Source of the DNA: Pelecanus crispus
Taxonomy: Eukaryota; Chordata; Aves; Pelecaniformes; Pelecanidae
Assembly (NCBI RefSeq): GCF_030463565.1
Contig: NC_134675.1
Span: 16,947,862 to 17,011,861 of the forward strand
Reading direction: 5' to 3'
Length of the DNA stretch: 64,000 bases
Below, one piece after another: positions 34,601 through 45,555 of this stretch (position 1 is the stretch's first letter; every line of letters begins with the position of its first letter). Position numbers and translations under genes: made by a program. The notes beneath the pieces were generated by a model. It had not been told where the DNA came from and did not search any database. It saw only the letters and a program-made list of their open reading frames with translations.

Positions 34601-37600
34601 ACAGCCCAGGTTGGAAGGGACCTTGAAAGATCATGTGGTCCAACCTATCGTGGGAAAGGGAGCCTAGATGAGATTATCTAGCACCCTGTCCTATCGTATC
34701 TTGAAAACCTCCAGTGATGGGGACTCTGCCACGTCCCTGGGGAGGTTGTTCCAGTGATTGTTCTCACTGTAAAAAAATTTCTTTTTTATATCGAGATGAA
34801 ACCTCTCCCAGTGTAACTTGTACCCATTGCCCCTTGTCTCATCCATGTGGCTCCTTGTGAAGAGAGAGCCTCTGTCCTCTTTGTAGCCTGTAGATGGTTT
34901 AGAGAAAGAAAAAATTCTTAAATTGCTGAGTTTCTAGTGTACATCTGTAGGCAATATAAATACTGTGGTTTAATAAATCACTTCACTCTCCTAGCTGTTA
35001 GTGACCCTCTCAATATATTGGGTAGAAGGAAAGGGATGCTTATGTTGTGCCTCAACTAATTCATAGCTTAAATTCCGCTTTCACTGATAGTCCAGGCTAA
35101 GATGCTAGGACATGCATTGAGTAATTGTATTGGGTTTACGTGGCAAGGTTTTGGTAACAGGGGGGCTGCAGGAGTGGCCTCTGTGAGAAGAGAACAGGGG
35201 CTGCCCTCATGTCAGACAGAGCTGGTTCCAGCCAGCTCCAAAATGGACCCACTGCAGGCCAAAGCTGAGCCAATCAGCAAAGCTGGTGGCACCTCTGTGA
35301 AAACATATTTAAGAAAGGGCAAAAAAATACTGTGTAGCAGTTGTGAGAGAGAGGAGTGAGGAAAAAATGTGAGAGAAACAACCCTGAAGACATCAAGGTC
35401 AGAGAAGAAAGGAGGAGGTGTTCCAGGCACCAGAGCAGAGATTCCCCTGCAGCCTGTGGAGAAGACCATGGTGTGAAGCAGGTTGTACCCCAGCAACCCA
35501 TGGAGAGGACCGCATGCCAGAGCAGGTATTCCCTGCAGCTCGTGGAGAGGACCATGCTGGAGCACATATCCACACTGCAGCCCATGGAGGACACTGCACT
35601 GGAGCAGGTGGATGTGCCCTGAAGGAATTTGCAGCCGGTGGAGAGCCCACGCTGGAGCAGGGTCCTGGCAGGAGCTGCAGCTCGTGGGGGACCCACGTTT
35701 GAGTAGTCTTTTCCTGAAGGACTGTACCCCATGGAACAGAACCATACTGGAGCAGTTCTTGAAGAAATGCAGCCTGTGGGAAGGACCCCACGCTGGAGCA
35801 GGGGAAAAGTGTGAGGAAGAAGGAGCGCCAGAGAGGTACTGTTACAAACAGACCACAACCCTCATTCCCCATCCCCCCAGCACCTCAGCTCAGGACAGAA
35901 GAGTCAGGAACGAAGGAGTGAAGTTGACCTTGGGAAGAAGGGGGGGGGGTGGGGTGTGTTTTCAGTTTTGTCTTTGTTTCTCACTATCCTACTCTATTTT
36001 TAATTGGCAATAAATTAAATTGATCTTCCCCAAGTTGAGTCTGTTTTGCCCATGATGGTAATTGGTGAGCGATCTTCCTGTCTTTATCTTGACCCATGAG
36101 CTTTTTTTCCATCTTATTTCCTTCCCCTGTCCTGCTGAGGAGGGGGAGTGAGAGAGCGGCTTGGTGGGCACCTGGCAGCCAGCCAAGGTCAACCCACCAC
36201 AGTAATATTAATCCATGCTGGAAGGTAGGTAGTAATAGTTACTCTATTATTATGATTTGACATCATAAAGCAGATGCTTTCTTCACAGAAGTATGTCTTA
36301 CAAGTATTCTGCTATTTTAGCTATTAATTTTGCTGAATAAAGATAGCCAGAGGGGAGTGAGGAAAATCCTTTCATCTACAAAAGAATTTTATGATATGCA
36401 GTCTGGAGATTGTATTAATGGTGGCAATACTTGATCCATGATTCTGTAAATATCTTTCAATTAAGTTTAGAAAGTTTGAAGTAGAAGTTTCCTTTAAAAA
36501 TCATCTAGCTGCATAGTATCATATTTAGTCACTGTTCTGAATATAATATTGCTTTTAAGATGCCTTCCACCTCAGTGTTCTATTTGGGAGTCAAAGCCTT
36601 CTGTTTCTATATGCTTCATAAATTCTATCAGGTTTCCTGCCATAAACAGCATGTTTTGTTTTCCACACAGACCTATGGTCAAGGGATTGAATTAATCTGT
36701 CAAAAACAAAAAGAGTTTGTGAAGAGCTCTGTGGAATCCAAATGGAATCTAGCAGAAGCCCAGCAGAAACTTGGTAGTTTAGCACTGCATAATTCAGAAT
36801 CCACGGATCAGGAGTATGCCAAAGCACAGACTGAAGCTTCAGAACTGAGACAGAGAGAGGAAGAGTGGAGAAGAAAAGAAGCAGCGCTAATACAGAGGGA
36901 AAGACAGAATCTGTGGAATACAGATTCTTTTAGTAAGGAGGTATTTAATAAGGTATGACATGTATAGATGTGTATGAAAACAATTATAAGCCTTTTTTAT
37001 TCCATTTCTCATTTTGAGTGTTTTCTATATCTAGTATAGTGCTTATTGTAATGTGTTGAATGTTTTTCTTTCTTATTTTGCCCTATTAAAGGGGACATGT
37101 TGCACTGATATCACAAATGTGTATGACACTTCTTTAATTAAGAATCAGAACTTATATTTGTCCCTTATAGCAACTGTTGCCAAAACCAAGGATGAGCAGT
37201 AGTTCTTCACATGAAGTTTGCTTCCGTTATGCCAAATTCTCACATCTGAAACATGCATGGTTTGCCTCTAATAACGTGAATTTCTTAATACAGATTATTT
37301 TAGCACAAACTGTCTTCGTAGTAAATGCCAGTTTTGTTTTCAGCACTTAAATATGAACTCTTAATGCATAGTTTTTCATAATTCCACTGAGTTAGCTTCA
37401 TCAGGGCTAGATGGTGTAGATGTTTCTCTTTGTTTATAGATCAGTAAGCTCCTACTAGTGCATAGAACTTTGAGATAGATTATTGCTCAGAAGAAGAATA
37501 TGATAAGGCATTTTTCACTCTATTATTAATTAGACGAGCTGTGTTTTGGTAAATAACCTTCTTGGGTACGTTAAGTGTATACATATGTGTTTGCTGGGCT

Positions 37601-40600
37601 ATGCTTAAAACTAGAACATTGCCCTTTAAATAGTAATGAATTAAAATAATCCCATAGTTCAAAAAAGGTATATGTGGAGATTCTATGATAGTTTTTTCTC
37701 CTCTTTAGAGTTTTATTAGTCAATATAAAAGAAAAGAAGTAGAAGATGAAGATATATCTAAATCATTTATACAGAAGCATGAACAAAAGATTAGATACTT
37801 TGGTAAGTATGTTGCTTCCAACATTTTGCAGTTTAACCTCCTGTAGAATTTGTGTAGGTCTATTTCTTTTTTCATTATTATTATTATTGTACAAAATGGA
37901 TGCTAACAAATGAAACATCTGGCAAGGAGAGTATCTAGATTCTTGTTTCTCAGGATAGGAGATGTGGCTTCGTAACAAATAACCATTTCAAAGTAAAGGA
38001 AACTGTAAATCACAGAAACCTGTTGGTTCCTATGATCAATGAGAACTTGTTGAGTCAACATAGAACTGAAAAGGTTTTTCAAGTCATGAAAATTAAAATT
38101 CTAGCAACTTTTTCTGCTGTTCCATGGGAAATGATAGGGGCATTAATGGAGATGCAATTCCTGCATGTAAAAGTGCCTGGGACTGTCTGTACCTGCCTCC
38201 TATAAATAGCTGGGGTTTTGCTGTGTGTTCATGAGGGGGATGAATGATAAAAGGTAAATATCTGCAAAACAGCTGTTAAGACTATGTAGAGATGGAACCG
38301 ATCTTTTATATAGATATATTTATATGAGTGATAGAAGGGTAAAACTTTGTATCTAATACTGGCAAACAGTAAAATATCACTAATATGTATATTAGGGCAA
38401 TTAACTCATGTGAAGGACAATGGGGGGGAACTTGGTTATAAAAATAGCTTTGTATTTCCTAAAACCTAGCAAACCATGTCAGAAGCGTATTCATTTTAGA
38501 CTATGATTATGCTTTCATTTCTATTTGTCTTACTTGCAAGCACTTAAAGAACTTTTCTGTCAAAATCACTGAATGTAAATCTCCATCAACTTAGTTATAC
38601 TATCAAATTCTTAACAAATAGGTATAGATACTGCTTTGTTACAGTGTGTGAAAACCATTTACAGTTAACCTGTTTTTAACACTGCCAGAGATACAATAAA
38701 AATAAGATCTTAACAGTAGCAGCTAATTATATTTCAGTATCTTTACAGTCCAAGCATACCTTACTGGTAATGCTCTTTCAGCATTGGGAGGTGTTTTAAG
38801 AACAACAAAAAAATTGAGTTCAGTTTTATTTGCATGCTGTTCTTTTGAGGTAACAATGAAGTGTGAAGGAGATTGTAGTAGTATGTAAATTTGAATAATA
38901 TCTTCACTGCATTAAATCACATCTCCATACTGAATGTGTTAATTCATGTTGGTTTTTTTTAATCAGGTATGCTTGGCAGATGGGATGACAGTCAAAGATT
39001 TTTGTCTGACCACCCATATCTTGTATGTGAAGAAACAGCTAAATATCTCATCTTATGGTGTTTTCATCTAGAAGCTGAACAGGTACTAGGAAGACCTTTA
39101 AACTGCTTAAAAGTATGCAGTTTCCCACTACAGAAAAGCTGTCTAAACTGATGAGCCCTTTAATTACTCTTCTCCCTGTCTTCCCATGACCATGTTATCT
39201 TATTGAAGGAAGCCTCCAAAACACATTACTACATTAGATCTAGTCTCAGATAATTAACAGTCCCTTTGCTTCTGTCAGCATCAGTTCTTTTCTCTTTAGG
39301 AGTCAAATGCAAACATGTTGCTGAATTTTAGATAGAGTTATACTTTTAAAGATATTTTCTGTAGTTACATAATTTCTCTTTTCAGAAAAGAGCTCTGATG
39401 GAACAAATAGCACACCAAGCAGTTGTGATGCAGTTTATTATAGAAATGGCCAGAAGTTGTAATGTGGATCCAAGAGGCTGTTTTCGTCTATTTTTCCAAA
39501 AAGCCAAAGTAAGTCAGAATTTGTATAACATTGAGAGAAACTCTTGATACCTTTGCAAGGGATCAGTGTTCTGAAGGAGCTTTCTTCCTGACAGTTGGAG
39601 GTTAAATATGTTACTGACTGAATCAAGCTTATGGGAAAGTGTTTTGTTGGCAGTTCATTCTAGGATGAATGCTTTGTGTAATTCTGATCTTGAGAATGGA
39701 AGTTCCATGGATTCTTGTTAGGCCAGAGGGAAAGCAGAACATAGCATGGGAACTACAGGAATGTGGAATAGTGAACTACCACCTAAATTACAGCAGCAAA
39801 CATGAATGTGTCCGAGTGTCCTATTTTGCTTATCATAATGCCTCTCTATGCAGTTCATGGCAGGGCCCAATTTGGAGTCAGTTTCTCTTTAGTCAGTCAC
39901 AGTTAGCTCTGGAATGCTGAGAGAGGGAGAGGGAGAGAGACGTGAGAATACTGAAGCTGCAGTTTGCAGGTTGTATATTAAGTTATACAAGACTGAAGAA
40001 TCAAGTCATATTGATCTTAATGCTGCCTTAAGGACTTAAGTTGACACCCACTTTGATTCATGCTTTGCTTCTGAATTGAGTGCTGCCATGAATACCTTTT
40101 CTCTTAAGGGTATTGGCTTCTGAGATGGAATAAAGGAAGGGTTAAAATTATATTTGTTTTGTTCTTACACGTTCTCAGATGAATGAATAACTCAGTTCCT
40201 GTATTCATCAAATGCTAAAGTCTCTCTTTAAAACAAAACAAATAAACAAAAACGAGCATACCTGAATCTTCTTTTTAAGCTGACTGGTACTAATATTGAC
40301 TTGTCCAAACCATTATCCTTCAGTGAGTATAATATGCATTACTGCAGGACTTCTTTTTAGCAGTATGTATGCTTACAACTAGAAGTAAATCTGGCTGAGA
40401 TGAAAAAATATTTCACTCTTCTCTTTACAGGCAGGGGAAGAAGGCTATTTGGAAGCTTTTCAAACTGAGCTTGAAGCATTCAAATCAAGAGTGAGAATCT
40501 GTTCAGAGTCTCAAGGCTTTCAAGCTATGTCAGTACAGAATCCCAGTTTCTATACTGGTATTGTAGAAGGACTGGAGTCTTTGTCACAGGTAGGCTTTTT

Positions 40601-41493
40601 ATTTCCAGAAATGAATATAGCAACTCCATTAGGAATAGATTTTTGCTACACTCTTGAGAAGATGTACTTTTTGAGATCTAGGAATAGGCCTCTCTATACT
40701 TGGAGCACTGTCAGTTCTAACGTGCACTATTATCAATATTCAAGAGAGGTTGTTTCTCAAAGCTCTCACAATTTATAGTGTCAAAAGGCATATGTTAGTT
40801 CAGTGCCCTTGAATAATTGTGCTAAATGAAAAACTGCATCATTAACCTGTTCAGGTACTAGAATTAAATATACTTTGTATCACAGAAGGTGAAATGAGTT
40901 TTCAACTGAAAATGACTAATCCCATTGATGGAAACATACATGTAGTCAAGTCTAAGGAAAATTTATACTGTGTTACGATATTCTGCCCTTGGTTTTATCT
41001 TTATCTTGGAACACTGGGGTCTTTGGTTTCAGTGTTAGTGATGATCACATCTTGGGCTGAAGAGAAAATTTTAAAGGCTTTTAAAAGCTGGATGTTGGGG
41101 AAGGAGACACAATTTAAAGTACTTTGAAATAAATTTGGTCAAGGTACCTGTTTGGTAAGATCTGGTAACTGAACCCTAAGTAAACGCACAATAAGATGAT
41201 AGTATGCTAGCTAAATTTAAAGAAGCTTCTTGACATTCACATTATGATAATACTGTCTAGATTGGGTTTTTTTTTAAGAAATTATATTTTATTACGAACT
41301 TATCTTAAGACAGACAAAATAGCGAGCTTGACTTAGTTCTCTGTAAGCGTATGTATGTATTGAGATTAAGCTTTCGATTCTTCATTTGTTGCAGAATGCA
41401 AATGACCTACAAGGTTGCATAAACAGAAGTGTCTGCAATTTAAACTCAATGCTACAAAAAGATGAAGAACCCAAAATGATGGACACAGTATAG
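25527..41493 (+). CDS. CDC37L1: CDC37L1, Hsp90 co-chaperone (7 coding exons)
   Basis: CDC37L1 (Harc) is a CDC37-family protein that binds Hsp90 and Hsp70 in the cytoplasm. The exons are 25527-25628, 36671-36952, 37709-37802, 38967-39082, 39386-39508, 40431-40589 and 41395-41493. Every intron is GT-AG, the joined frame is open, and it gives 324 residues against 337 in human. Recognition rests on stretches nearly identical to the mammalian protein, such as [11 protein letters not shown] and [20 protein letters not shown] (exon 2), [20 protein letters not shown] (exon 4), [17 protein letters not shown] (exon 5), and the C-terminus [10 protein letters not shown] (exon 7). Residues about 50-115 form a coiled coil; the central part is the CDC37 Hsp90-binding region. 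The start codon has a strong context (A at -3, G at +4) and an in-frame upstream stop. The N-terminal 34 residues (exon 1) are not conserved with mammals. Confidence 0.95.
26206..26902 (-). mobile_element. 3' LTR of the intron-1 provirus (family A)
   Basis: About 697 bp. On the minus strand it begins tgtatttggcataaagtaaagg and ends cctgtgaca. It shares gatgtaaacaatcca, the catatttaagaaagagtgg promoter region and aataaattaaatgaaataaa with the 5' LTR at 29021-30705 and the + copy at 20324. Confidence 0.8.
27340..27480 (-). pseudogene. pro: ERVL protease fragment
   Basis: Minus-strand frame with [14 protein letters not shown], the aspartic protease active site, DTG at 27379-27387. It matches the protease of the ERVL at 11067-11933, where the same motif reads DTS. 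Flanking frames are broken. Confidence 0.7.
27507..27532. repeat. Poly-C tract
   Basis: Two C-runs separated by a single A, within decayed proviral sequence; mononucleotide expansion. Confidence 0.9.
27870..28412 (-). mobile_element. Solo LTR, family C, with ATGGT target duplication, inside the provirus
   Basis: Flanked by identical ATGGT at 27865-27869 and 28413-28417. It starts tgtcgtgg on the + strand, and its other end has mutated from gaca to gaga. The CRE site has decayed to TGATGTCA (28164-28171 on the + strand). TATA is present as tatatactg. It is inserted into the internal region of the provirus, so it is younger. Confidence 0.9.
28430..28870 (-). pseudogene. gag: ERVL gag-like fragment
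   Basis: On the minus strand, 28620-28500 reads [19 protein letters not shown] and further sequence resembling the N-terminal part of the ERVL gag at 14591-15087. The remainder is degenerate with stops. This is consistent with its place just downstream of the 5' LTR. Confidence 0.5.
29021..30705 (-). mobile_element. 5' LTR of the intron-1 provirus, split by a CR1
   Basis: 29021-29370 and 30370-30705 together match the 3' LTR at 26206-26902. The right terminus reads ctaataca just before the CCCAC duplication. The left terminus (tttcataagcaaaacag) has drifted from tgtcacaggcaaaacag. The insert at 29371-30369 is a CR1. Confidence 0.8.
29371..30369 (-). mobile_element. CR1 LINE (CR1-X-like), 3' portion with open frame
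   Basis: It starts on the + strand with the inverted tail gaatcatagaattatagaatgctttggg and covers RT motif B onward. The frame 29412-30365 (317 codons) has no stop and carries FADDTKLSG (about 30250) and [18 protein letters not shown] (about 29800). Its 3' terminus is the same as that of the SINE at 17127. It lies within the provirus 5' LTR, so it is the younger element. Confidence 0.92.
30836..31830 (-). mobile_element. CR1 LINE 3' portion, old degenerate copy
   Basis: Many shared CR1 words on the minus strand (gttggaagggatgttcggaggtc; ccccctgctcaaagcaggttgctcagg; caggatgcagttggcc), with numerous indels and stops. An older subfamily than the copy just left of it. In CDC37L1 intron 1. Confidence 0.85.
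31831..33054. other. CDC37L1 intron 1 sequence, nothing recognised
   Basis: No coding segment or clear transposon. A short (ctg)n run lies at about 32405-32420 and a loosely repeated gaatgrccaatgaat-type motif at 31840-31985. Confidence 0.5.
33055..33540 (-). mobile_element. CR1 ORF1 esterase-domain fragment joined to a CR1 tail
   Basis: The minus-strand frame near 33167-33385 contains [20 protein letters not shown], which matches the SGNH/esterase domain of avian CR1 ORF1 proteins (usual form HVGTNDTA). At the left end (33062-33090) there is CR1 3'-tail-like sequence gattggaagggacctctgga. A 16-C run (33139-33154) lies between. An internal deletion joining ORF1 to the 3' end is the simplest reading. 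Confidence 0.6.
33542..34113 (+). mobile_element. Solo LTR, family C, with TAGGG target duplication
   Basis: 572 bp from tgtcctgg to ccacgaca, flanked by identical TAGGG at 33537-33541 and 34114-34118. The CRE has decayed to TGACATCA (33781-33788). The TATA box tatataaac follows. ATT/ATC microsatellite at about 33907-33955. Sense to CDC37L1, in intron 1. Confidence 0.93.
34114..34586. other. CDC37L1 intron 1 sequence, nothing recognised
   Basis: AT-rich sequence between a solo LTR and a CR1; no signals noted. Confidence 0.5.
34587..34903 (-). mobile_element. CR1 LINE 3' end fragment
   Basis: Begins atcatagaatcatagaacagcccaggttggaagggacc on the + strand and contains the inverted ORF2 C-terminal/3' UTR sequence up to about 34903. 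Truncated and frame-broken. CDC37L1 intron 1. Confidence 0.85.
35126..36201 (+). mobile_element. Solo LTR, family B, with GTAAT target duplication
   Basis: A full-length reference copy in this window: 1076 bp from tgtattgggtttacgtggcaagg to caacccaccaca, flanked by identical GTAAT at 35121-35125 and 36202-36206. It holds a gccaatcagc CCAAT box (about 35270), a TATA-like catatttaag (about 35304), about ten ctggagcag/ctgcagccc-type units (35430-35800) and aataaattaaattg (about 36009). Large open frames across it (for example 35483-36013) are LTR repeats. Sense in CDC37L1 intron 1. Confidence 0.92.
36671..36952 (+). CDS. CDC37L1: CDC37L1 exon 2
   Basis: 94 codons after a ttttccacacag acceptor, with donor gtatga at 36953. 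It encodes the conserved coiled coil ([31 protein letters not shown]). Confidence 0.97.
37709..37802 (+). CDS. CDC37L1: CDC37L1 exon 3
   Basis: 94 bp, acceptor ctcctctttag, donor gtaagt at 37803. Encodes the charged segment [19 protein letters not shown] and ends after the first base of a Gly codon. Confidence 0.96.
38967..39082 (+). CDS. CDC37L1: CDC37L1 exon 4
   Basis: 116 bp, acceptor tttttttaatcag, donor gtacta at 39083. It carries the CDC37 central-domain signature [20 protein letters not shown] and LWCFHLEAE. Confidence 0.97.
39386..39508 (+). CDS. CDC37L1: CDC37L1 exon 5
   Basis: 41 codons, acceptor tttctcttttcag, donor gtaagt at 39509. Encodes [14 protein letters not shown] and [14 protein letters not shown] of the Hsp90-binding domain. 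Confidence 0.97.
40431..40589 (+). CDS. CDC37L1: CDC37L1 exon 6
   Basis: 53 codons, acceptor ctcttctctttacag, donor gtaggc at 40590. Encodes [18 protein letters not shown] and a variable serine-rich part. Confidence 0.96.
41395..41493 (+). CDS. CDC37L1: CDC37L1 exon 7 (terminal)
   Basis: 33 codons including the TAG at 41491-41493, acceptor tcatttgttgcag. The extreme C-terminus [10 protein letters not shown] is identical to the mammalian protein. Confidence 0.96.
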   Translation, partial: NANDLQGCINRSVCNLNSMLQKDEEPKMMDTV

Positions 41494-41960
41494 CACTGTT
41501 AAGACTGAGGCAAAGTACTTTTTTTTTTTTTTTATTACAAAGAAAAGAATGTGGCTATTTTCTTGACACATTTTTATGGGTACTGCACTTTATTTTTGGT
41601 GCTTTGAGGGGGAGAATTTGGAGGGAGGGTAATCCTGAAATACTTGTAATAATGCTTGAAAATGTGCTGCTAGGTTTTTGGTTGTTTTTGAAGAATGGGG
41701 TTCTCATTGCCAAACATGAAACTGGATGTGTTTTATGCTACTAAATTTGCCTTTCATGATTTTAGGAATTAAAATATGAAAAACAAATTGCATAAATACA
41801 ATGTTTACAATAAGTGATAGATTTCTAGTGGAATCTGCTACTGTTATTAGATATGGGTATGTCTTATTCTATGAATATTGGAGATCACAATTATACTCCT
41901 GCTATATTGCTGGTATAGCTCTTAAATCTGGTTTTATCATTAATAGCAATAAATTGGTAT
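41494..41960 (+). terminator. CDC37L1: CDC37L1 3' UTR with candidate polyadenylation signal
   Basis: AT-rich 3' UTR beginning after the stop, with a T-run at 41519-41533 and AATAAA at 41948-41953. Earlier variant hexamers (attaaa near 41767) also occur. The real 3' end may lie further downstream; nothing in 41954-43565 excludes it. Confidence 0.5.
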
Positions 41961-43565
41961 GACATCAGTACTGCAGATCTGGATGGCGTCAATTAAAACA
42001 GTGGCTCTCTACCTCTTCTGAGAGGATTTAAATGTTACATTTTGCTTTCATAAAAAAATCTTGTGTGTTGTCCCCCTTTCCCCCATATATCTAACAGTTG
42101 CTTACATATGAACTTTGGGTTGTATGGTCACGGAGAAACTTTCTTTTTCATTTTTAAGACTTCTTTAGTTTAAATTAACTAAATTTTTAAAACTAATTTT
42201 TTAAAGCTAGATCTGTAATGGGGTGAAAAGTATTAGATGAAGAGAACAAAAGGGGACCTTCAGGTACAGTGGGTGGGATGAGACTCTGCTTTCAACAAAA
42301 AGCTTGATTACAGTCAAGAGCCAAGCACTTGTAAGTCAGGTTTTGGCAGGTATTTCATACACCGCTAAACTAAAGCTCTTTTTATTAAGTGAATGATTTC
42401 TGAAATTATCAACTTAAGTACTGAGAAATAGGAAGATCTTTAGAAGCCTCCTGTTTTAGAATCTTAGGTCCAAATGCTATTCCCAGAACAATCCTGGTGT
42501 CAGAGCCTCTGCAATCCAAAATTTCTACCAAAATTTTCAGACTTGCTGCTTCTATAGCAGCTCTGTCCATAAACATGTACTCTGTAGCTGAGCTATTTCA
42601 AGGGAGAGTCAAATCCTCAAATATCAGTATAAATGTTTGCTTCACATGTTTTTACAGGAGTCTATTATTTGTATGCTCCTTGAGCCAGATCTTCTATTGT
42701 TTACTTGGCCCTCTGCTGTATTGCTCTGATTGCACACAAGGTTTGGAATGCATTTTAGATTAATAGTTTGACTAACCCAAGTAAATGAGTTGGTATAACT
42801 AGTTCTCATAGAGCCTACCCGCAGTTGCTGACACAGGAAAACTAGCTGTTATGCAACACTAGCTATTTTTTCTTGTAGGCTCTAATTATGATATAGTGAA
42901 GTCTAAGTCTGTTGTAGTATACAGTGGGATAAGTATTAGTAAAAAATGAGCAATAGATCAGCTGATGGAAGCTCCTTTCTTGGCCCTAGTACTACTGTCT
43001 GGATCACTTGTGTTTTATCCTCAGGTTATCTGCTGTTCTGTCTAGCTATTGGGCAGACAACGAGGATTCAAAGAAACAACACACCACATCCAGGATGTGA
43101 GCAGGAGAGGTTGTTTATTGACACAAAACCAGAAGCTATATGGAACTGATGATAGTAATTGAATTAGATGGTGTGTTACGTCCTTTCCGATACCAGGAGC
43201 CCCAAGGTGATGGCATCAGATGGATCCCTCTTCTGGTGTACAGCATGCTGCGTAGTCCTGTCTGTACCAAGGCTCAAGCTGACAGGGGCTTCCCCACTTT
43301 TATTCCATCATGTGCTGTTTTTATGTCCCTTCCTTATACAGAGCAAACTAGCACCAAACATGTTGCCAGACCTTTGTCCAAGGCCACTAGCTCCTTCTGA
43401 TAACAAATATCTTACGTGTTTTCCCTACATCTGCAAAGGCAACAGCTGCCTCAGCTGTAAACTACAGATAACAAAATATATTTCTCTACTACTGAACCCA
43501 GTTAAGTATTTCACAGGCATTCCAGAGAAGAAGAGAACACAACAGGACTTAACTTTCCTTAGTAT
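41961..43565. other. Downstream of CDC37L1, no gene recognised
   Basis: Likely intergenic or extended 3' UTR. 43090-43510 has features of an LTR read on the minus strand (tttattgacacaaaac), but I found no termini or second copy. Confidence 0.35.
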
Positions 43566-45315
43566 AGGATCATAGTAAAATTTCAGTTGGAAGGGACCTC
43601 AGAAGGTCTCTAGTCCAATCTCCTGCTCAAAGCAGGGTCAGCTATGGGGTTAGACCAGGTTGCTCAGGACTTTATCCAGTCTGGTCTTGAAAACCTCCAA
43701 GGATGGGGACTGCACAACCTCTCTGGGCACCTTGATCCCATGTTTGACCATCCTCATAGTGAAAAAGTTTCTCCTTCTATCCAGTCAGGGCCTCTCTTGT
43801 TTCCACTTATGCCCGTTGACTCCCATCCTCCCACCATGCACCACTGTGAAGAGCCTGGCTCTGCCTTCTTGATAGCTTCCTTGTAGGTACTGGAAGGCTA
43901 CTGTTAGGTCCCCCCCCAAAGCCTTCTCTTCTTCAGGCTGAAAAAGACCAGTTCCCTCAGCCTCTCCTCACAGAGCATGTGCTCCAGGCCCCTGATGATC
44001 TCAGTGGCCCTCCACTAGACATGCTCCAGTTGATCAATGTCTTTCCTGTATTGTATGGGGCCCAGAACTGGACACAGTATTCCAGATGTGGTCTAATGAG
44101 TGCTAAGTAAAGGGGGATAATCACTTACTTTGATCTAATGGCTATGCTACTATTAATACAGCCCAGGATGCTGTTGGCTGCCTTTGCTGCCAGGGCACAC
44201 TGCTGGCTCATGTTCAGCTTGCTGTCTATCAAGAGCTCCCATGACCTTTTCAGCAGAGCTGCTCCCCAGCCAGGCAGTCCCCAGCCTGTATCTTTGCAAG
44301 GGGTTCTTCCTTCCCAGGTGCAAGACTAGGTGCTTGTTCTTGTTGAATTATATGAGGTTCCCATGGGCCCATTCCTCCAGCCTGTCTAGGTCTCTCTGAA
44401 TGGCAGCCCTGTCCTTAAGAGCATCATCTGCAAATTTGACAAGAGTGCACTCTGTTGCCACCTCCAGGTCATTGATAAAGATGTTCAACAAGACAGGTTC
44501 CAGGATAGACCCCTGCAGTACTCCACTTGTCACTGGCCTCCAGGTAGAATATGACCCATCAACCACTATACTTTGAGCTCAATCATCCAACTAGTTTTTC
44601 ACCAATCTAGTTGTCCCCCCCCTTCCCCCCCATCCAGACCATAACATACTAACTTGGATACAAGAATAGGGTGGGAGACAGTGTCAAAAACTTTGATAAA
44701 GTCGAGGTAAATGTCCACAACCGTAACTATTTTAATCAAAGTAGGCAATCAGGTCCGTCAGGCATGATTTATCTTTGGTAAATCCATGATGACTGTTTCC
44801 AGTAGCCTTCTCCTTCATGTGCCCAGAACTGTTTTCCAAGAGGACTTGCTCCATGATTTTCTCAGAGACTGAAGTGAGTCTGACCAGTCTGTAGTTCCCC
44901 AGATTGTCCTTTTGGCCATTTTTGAAGATGGATGCAATATTTGCCTTCATCTAGTCATCAGGAACCTCTCCCTTTCCAATGATACAACCATGACTTTTCA
45001 GAGATGTTATGGAATGGCCTTACAAGGACATCAGCCAGCTCTCTCAGCACCCTTGGATGCATCCTGTCAGGTCTCATGGACTTGTATGGGTAGAGTTCTC
45101 GCAAATAATCCCTGACTCGATCCTCATCCACTGCCGGTAGTTCTCTTCCTTGAACCCTTTCACTAAGCACAGAGGCCTGGGAGACCTTGCTAGAGAAGAT
45201 GGATGCAAAGAAGGCACCGAGTGCCTCAACCTTATCTGTGTCCACTGTCACTAAATCATCCACCCTGTTCAGCAATGGTCCCAGTTTTTCCTTGGTCAGC
45301 CTTTTACTACTATTG
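43566..45315 (-). mobile_element. CR1 LINE, old degenerate copy
   Basis: About 1.75 kb. On the minus strand it runs from the linker/RT N-terminus (44958-45275, with [18 protein letters not shown] sequence) through RT motif B ([20 protein letters not shown] near 44510) and motif C region to the 3' tail at 43566. Many frameshifts; C-run expansions at 44613-44630. Confidence 0.88.
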
Positions 45316-45555
45316 TAGCAGTAGCATAGAGAGTTTTGATAGAAAGGCTAAGATTAGCATGAATAGAGAATGAATGGGAACCTCTGTGTGTGGAGACACC
45401 AGAAGGAACATGCAGCAGGACAAGGGCTCTCAGAATTGCATGTGTTAATGGCACCCAGATTAGCAGGTCATCAAGACCCCAGCACATCTACCAGCCATTA
45501 CAGAAGACATCCAGATCTGGAAATAAAGAACAGTGAACAAATCCTGATGACTCGT
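45316..45555. other. Short unassigned segment
   Basis: Between a CR1 and an LTR; no signal seen. Confidence 0.4.

Noticed and set aside
35212..36013. Several 150-190 codon frames on both strands
   Set aside because: Lie wholly within the solo LTR 35126-36201; repeat-derived low-complexity proteins without independent support.
40449..40778. 109-codon frame as a separate gene
   Set aside because: Its first part is CDC37L1 exon 6; the rest is read-through into intron 6.
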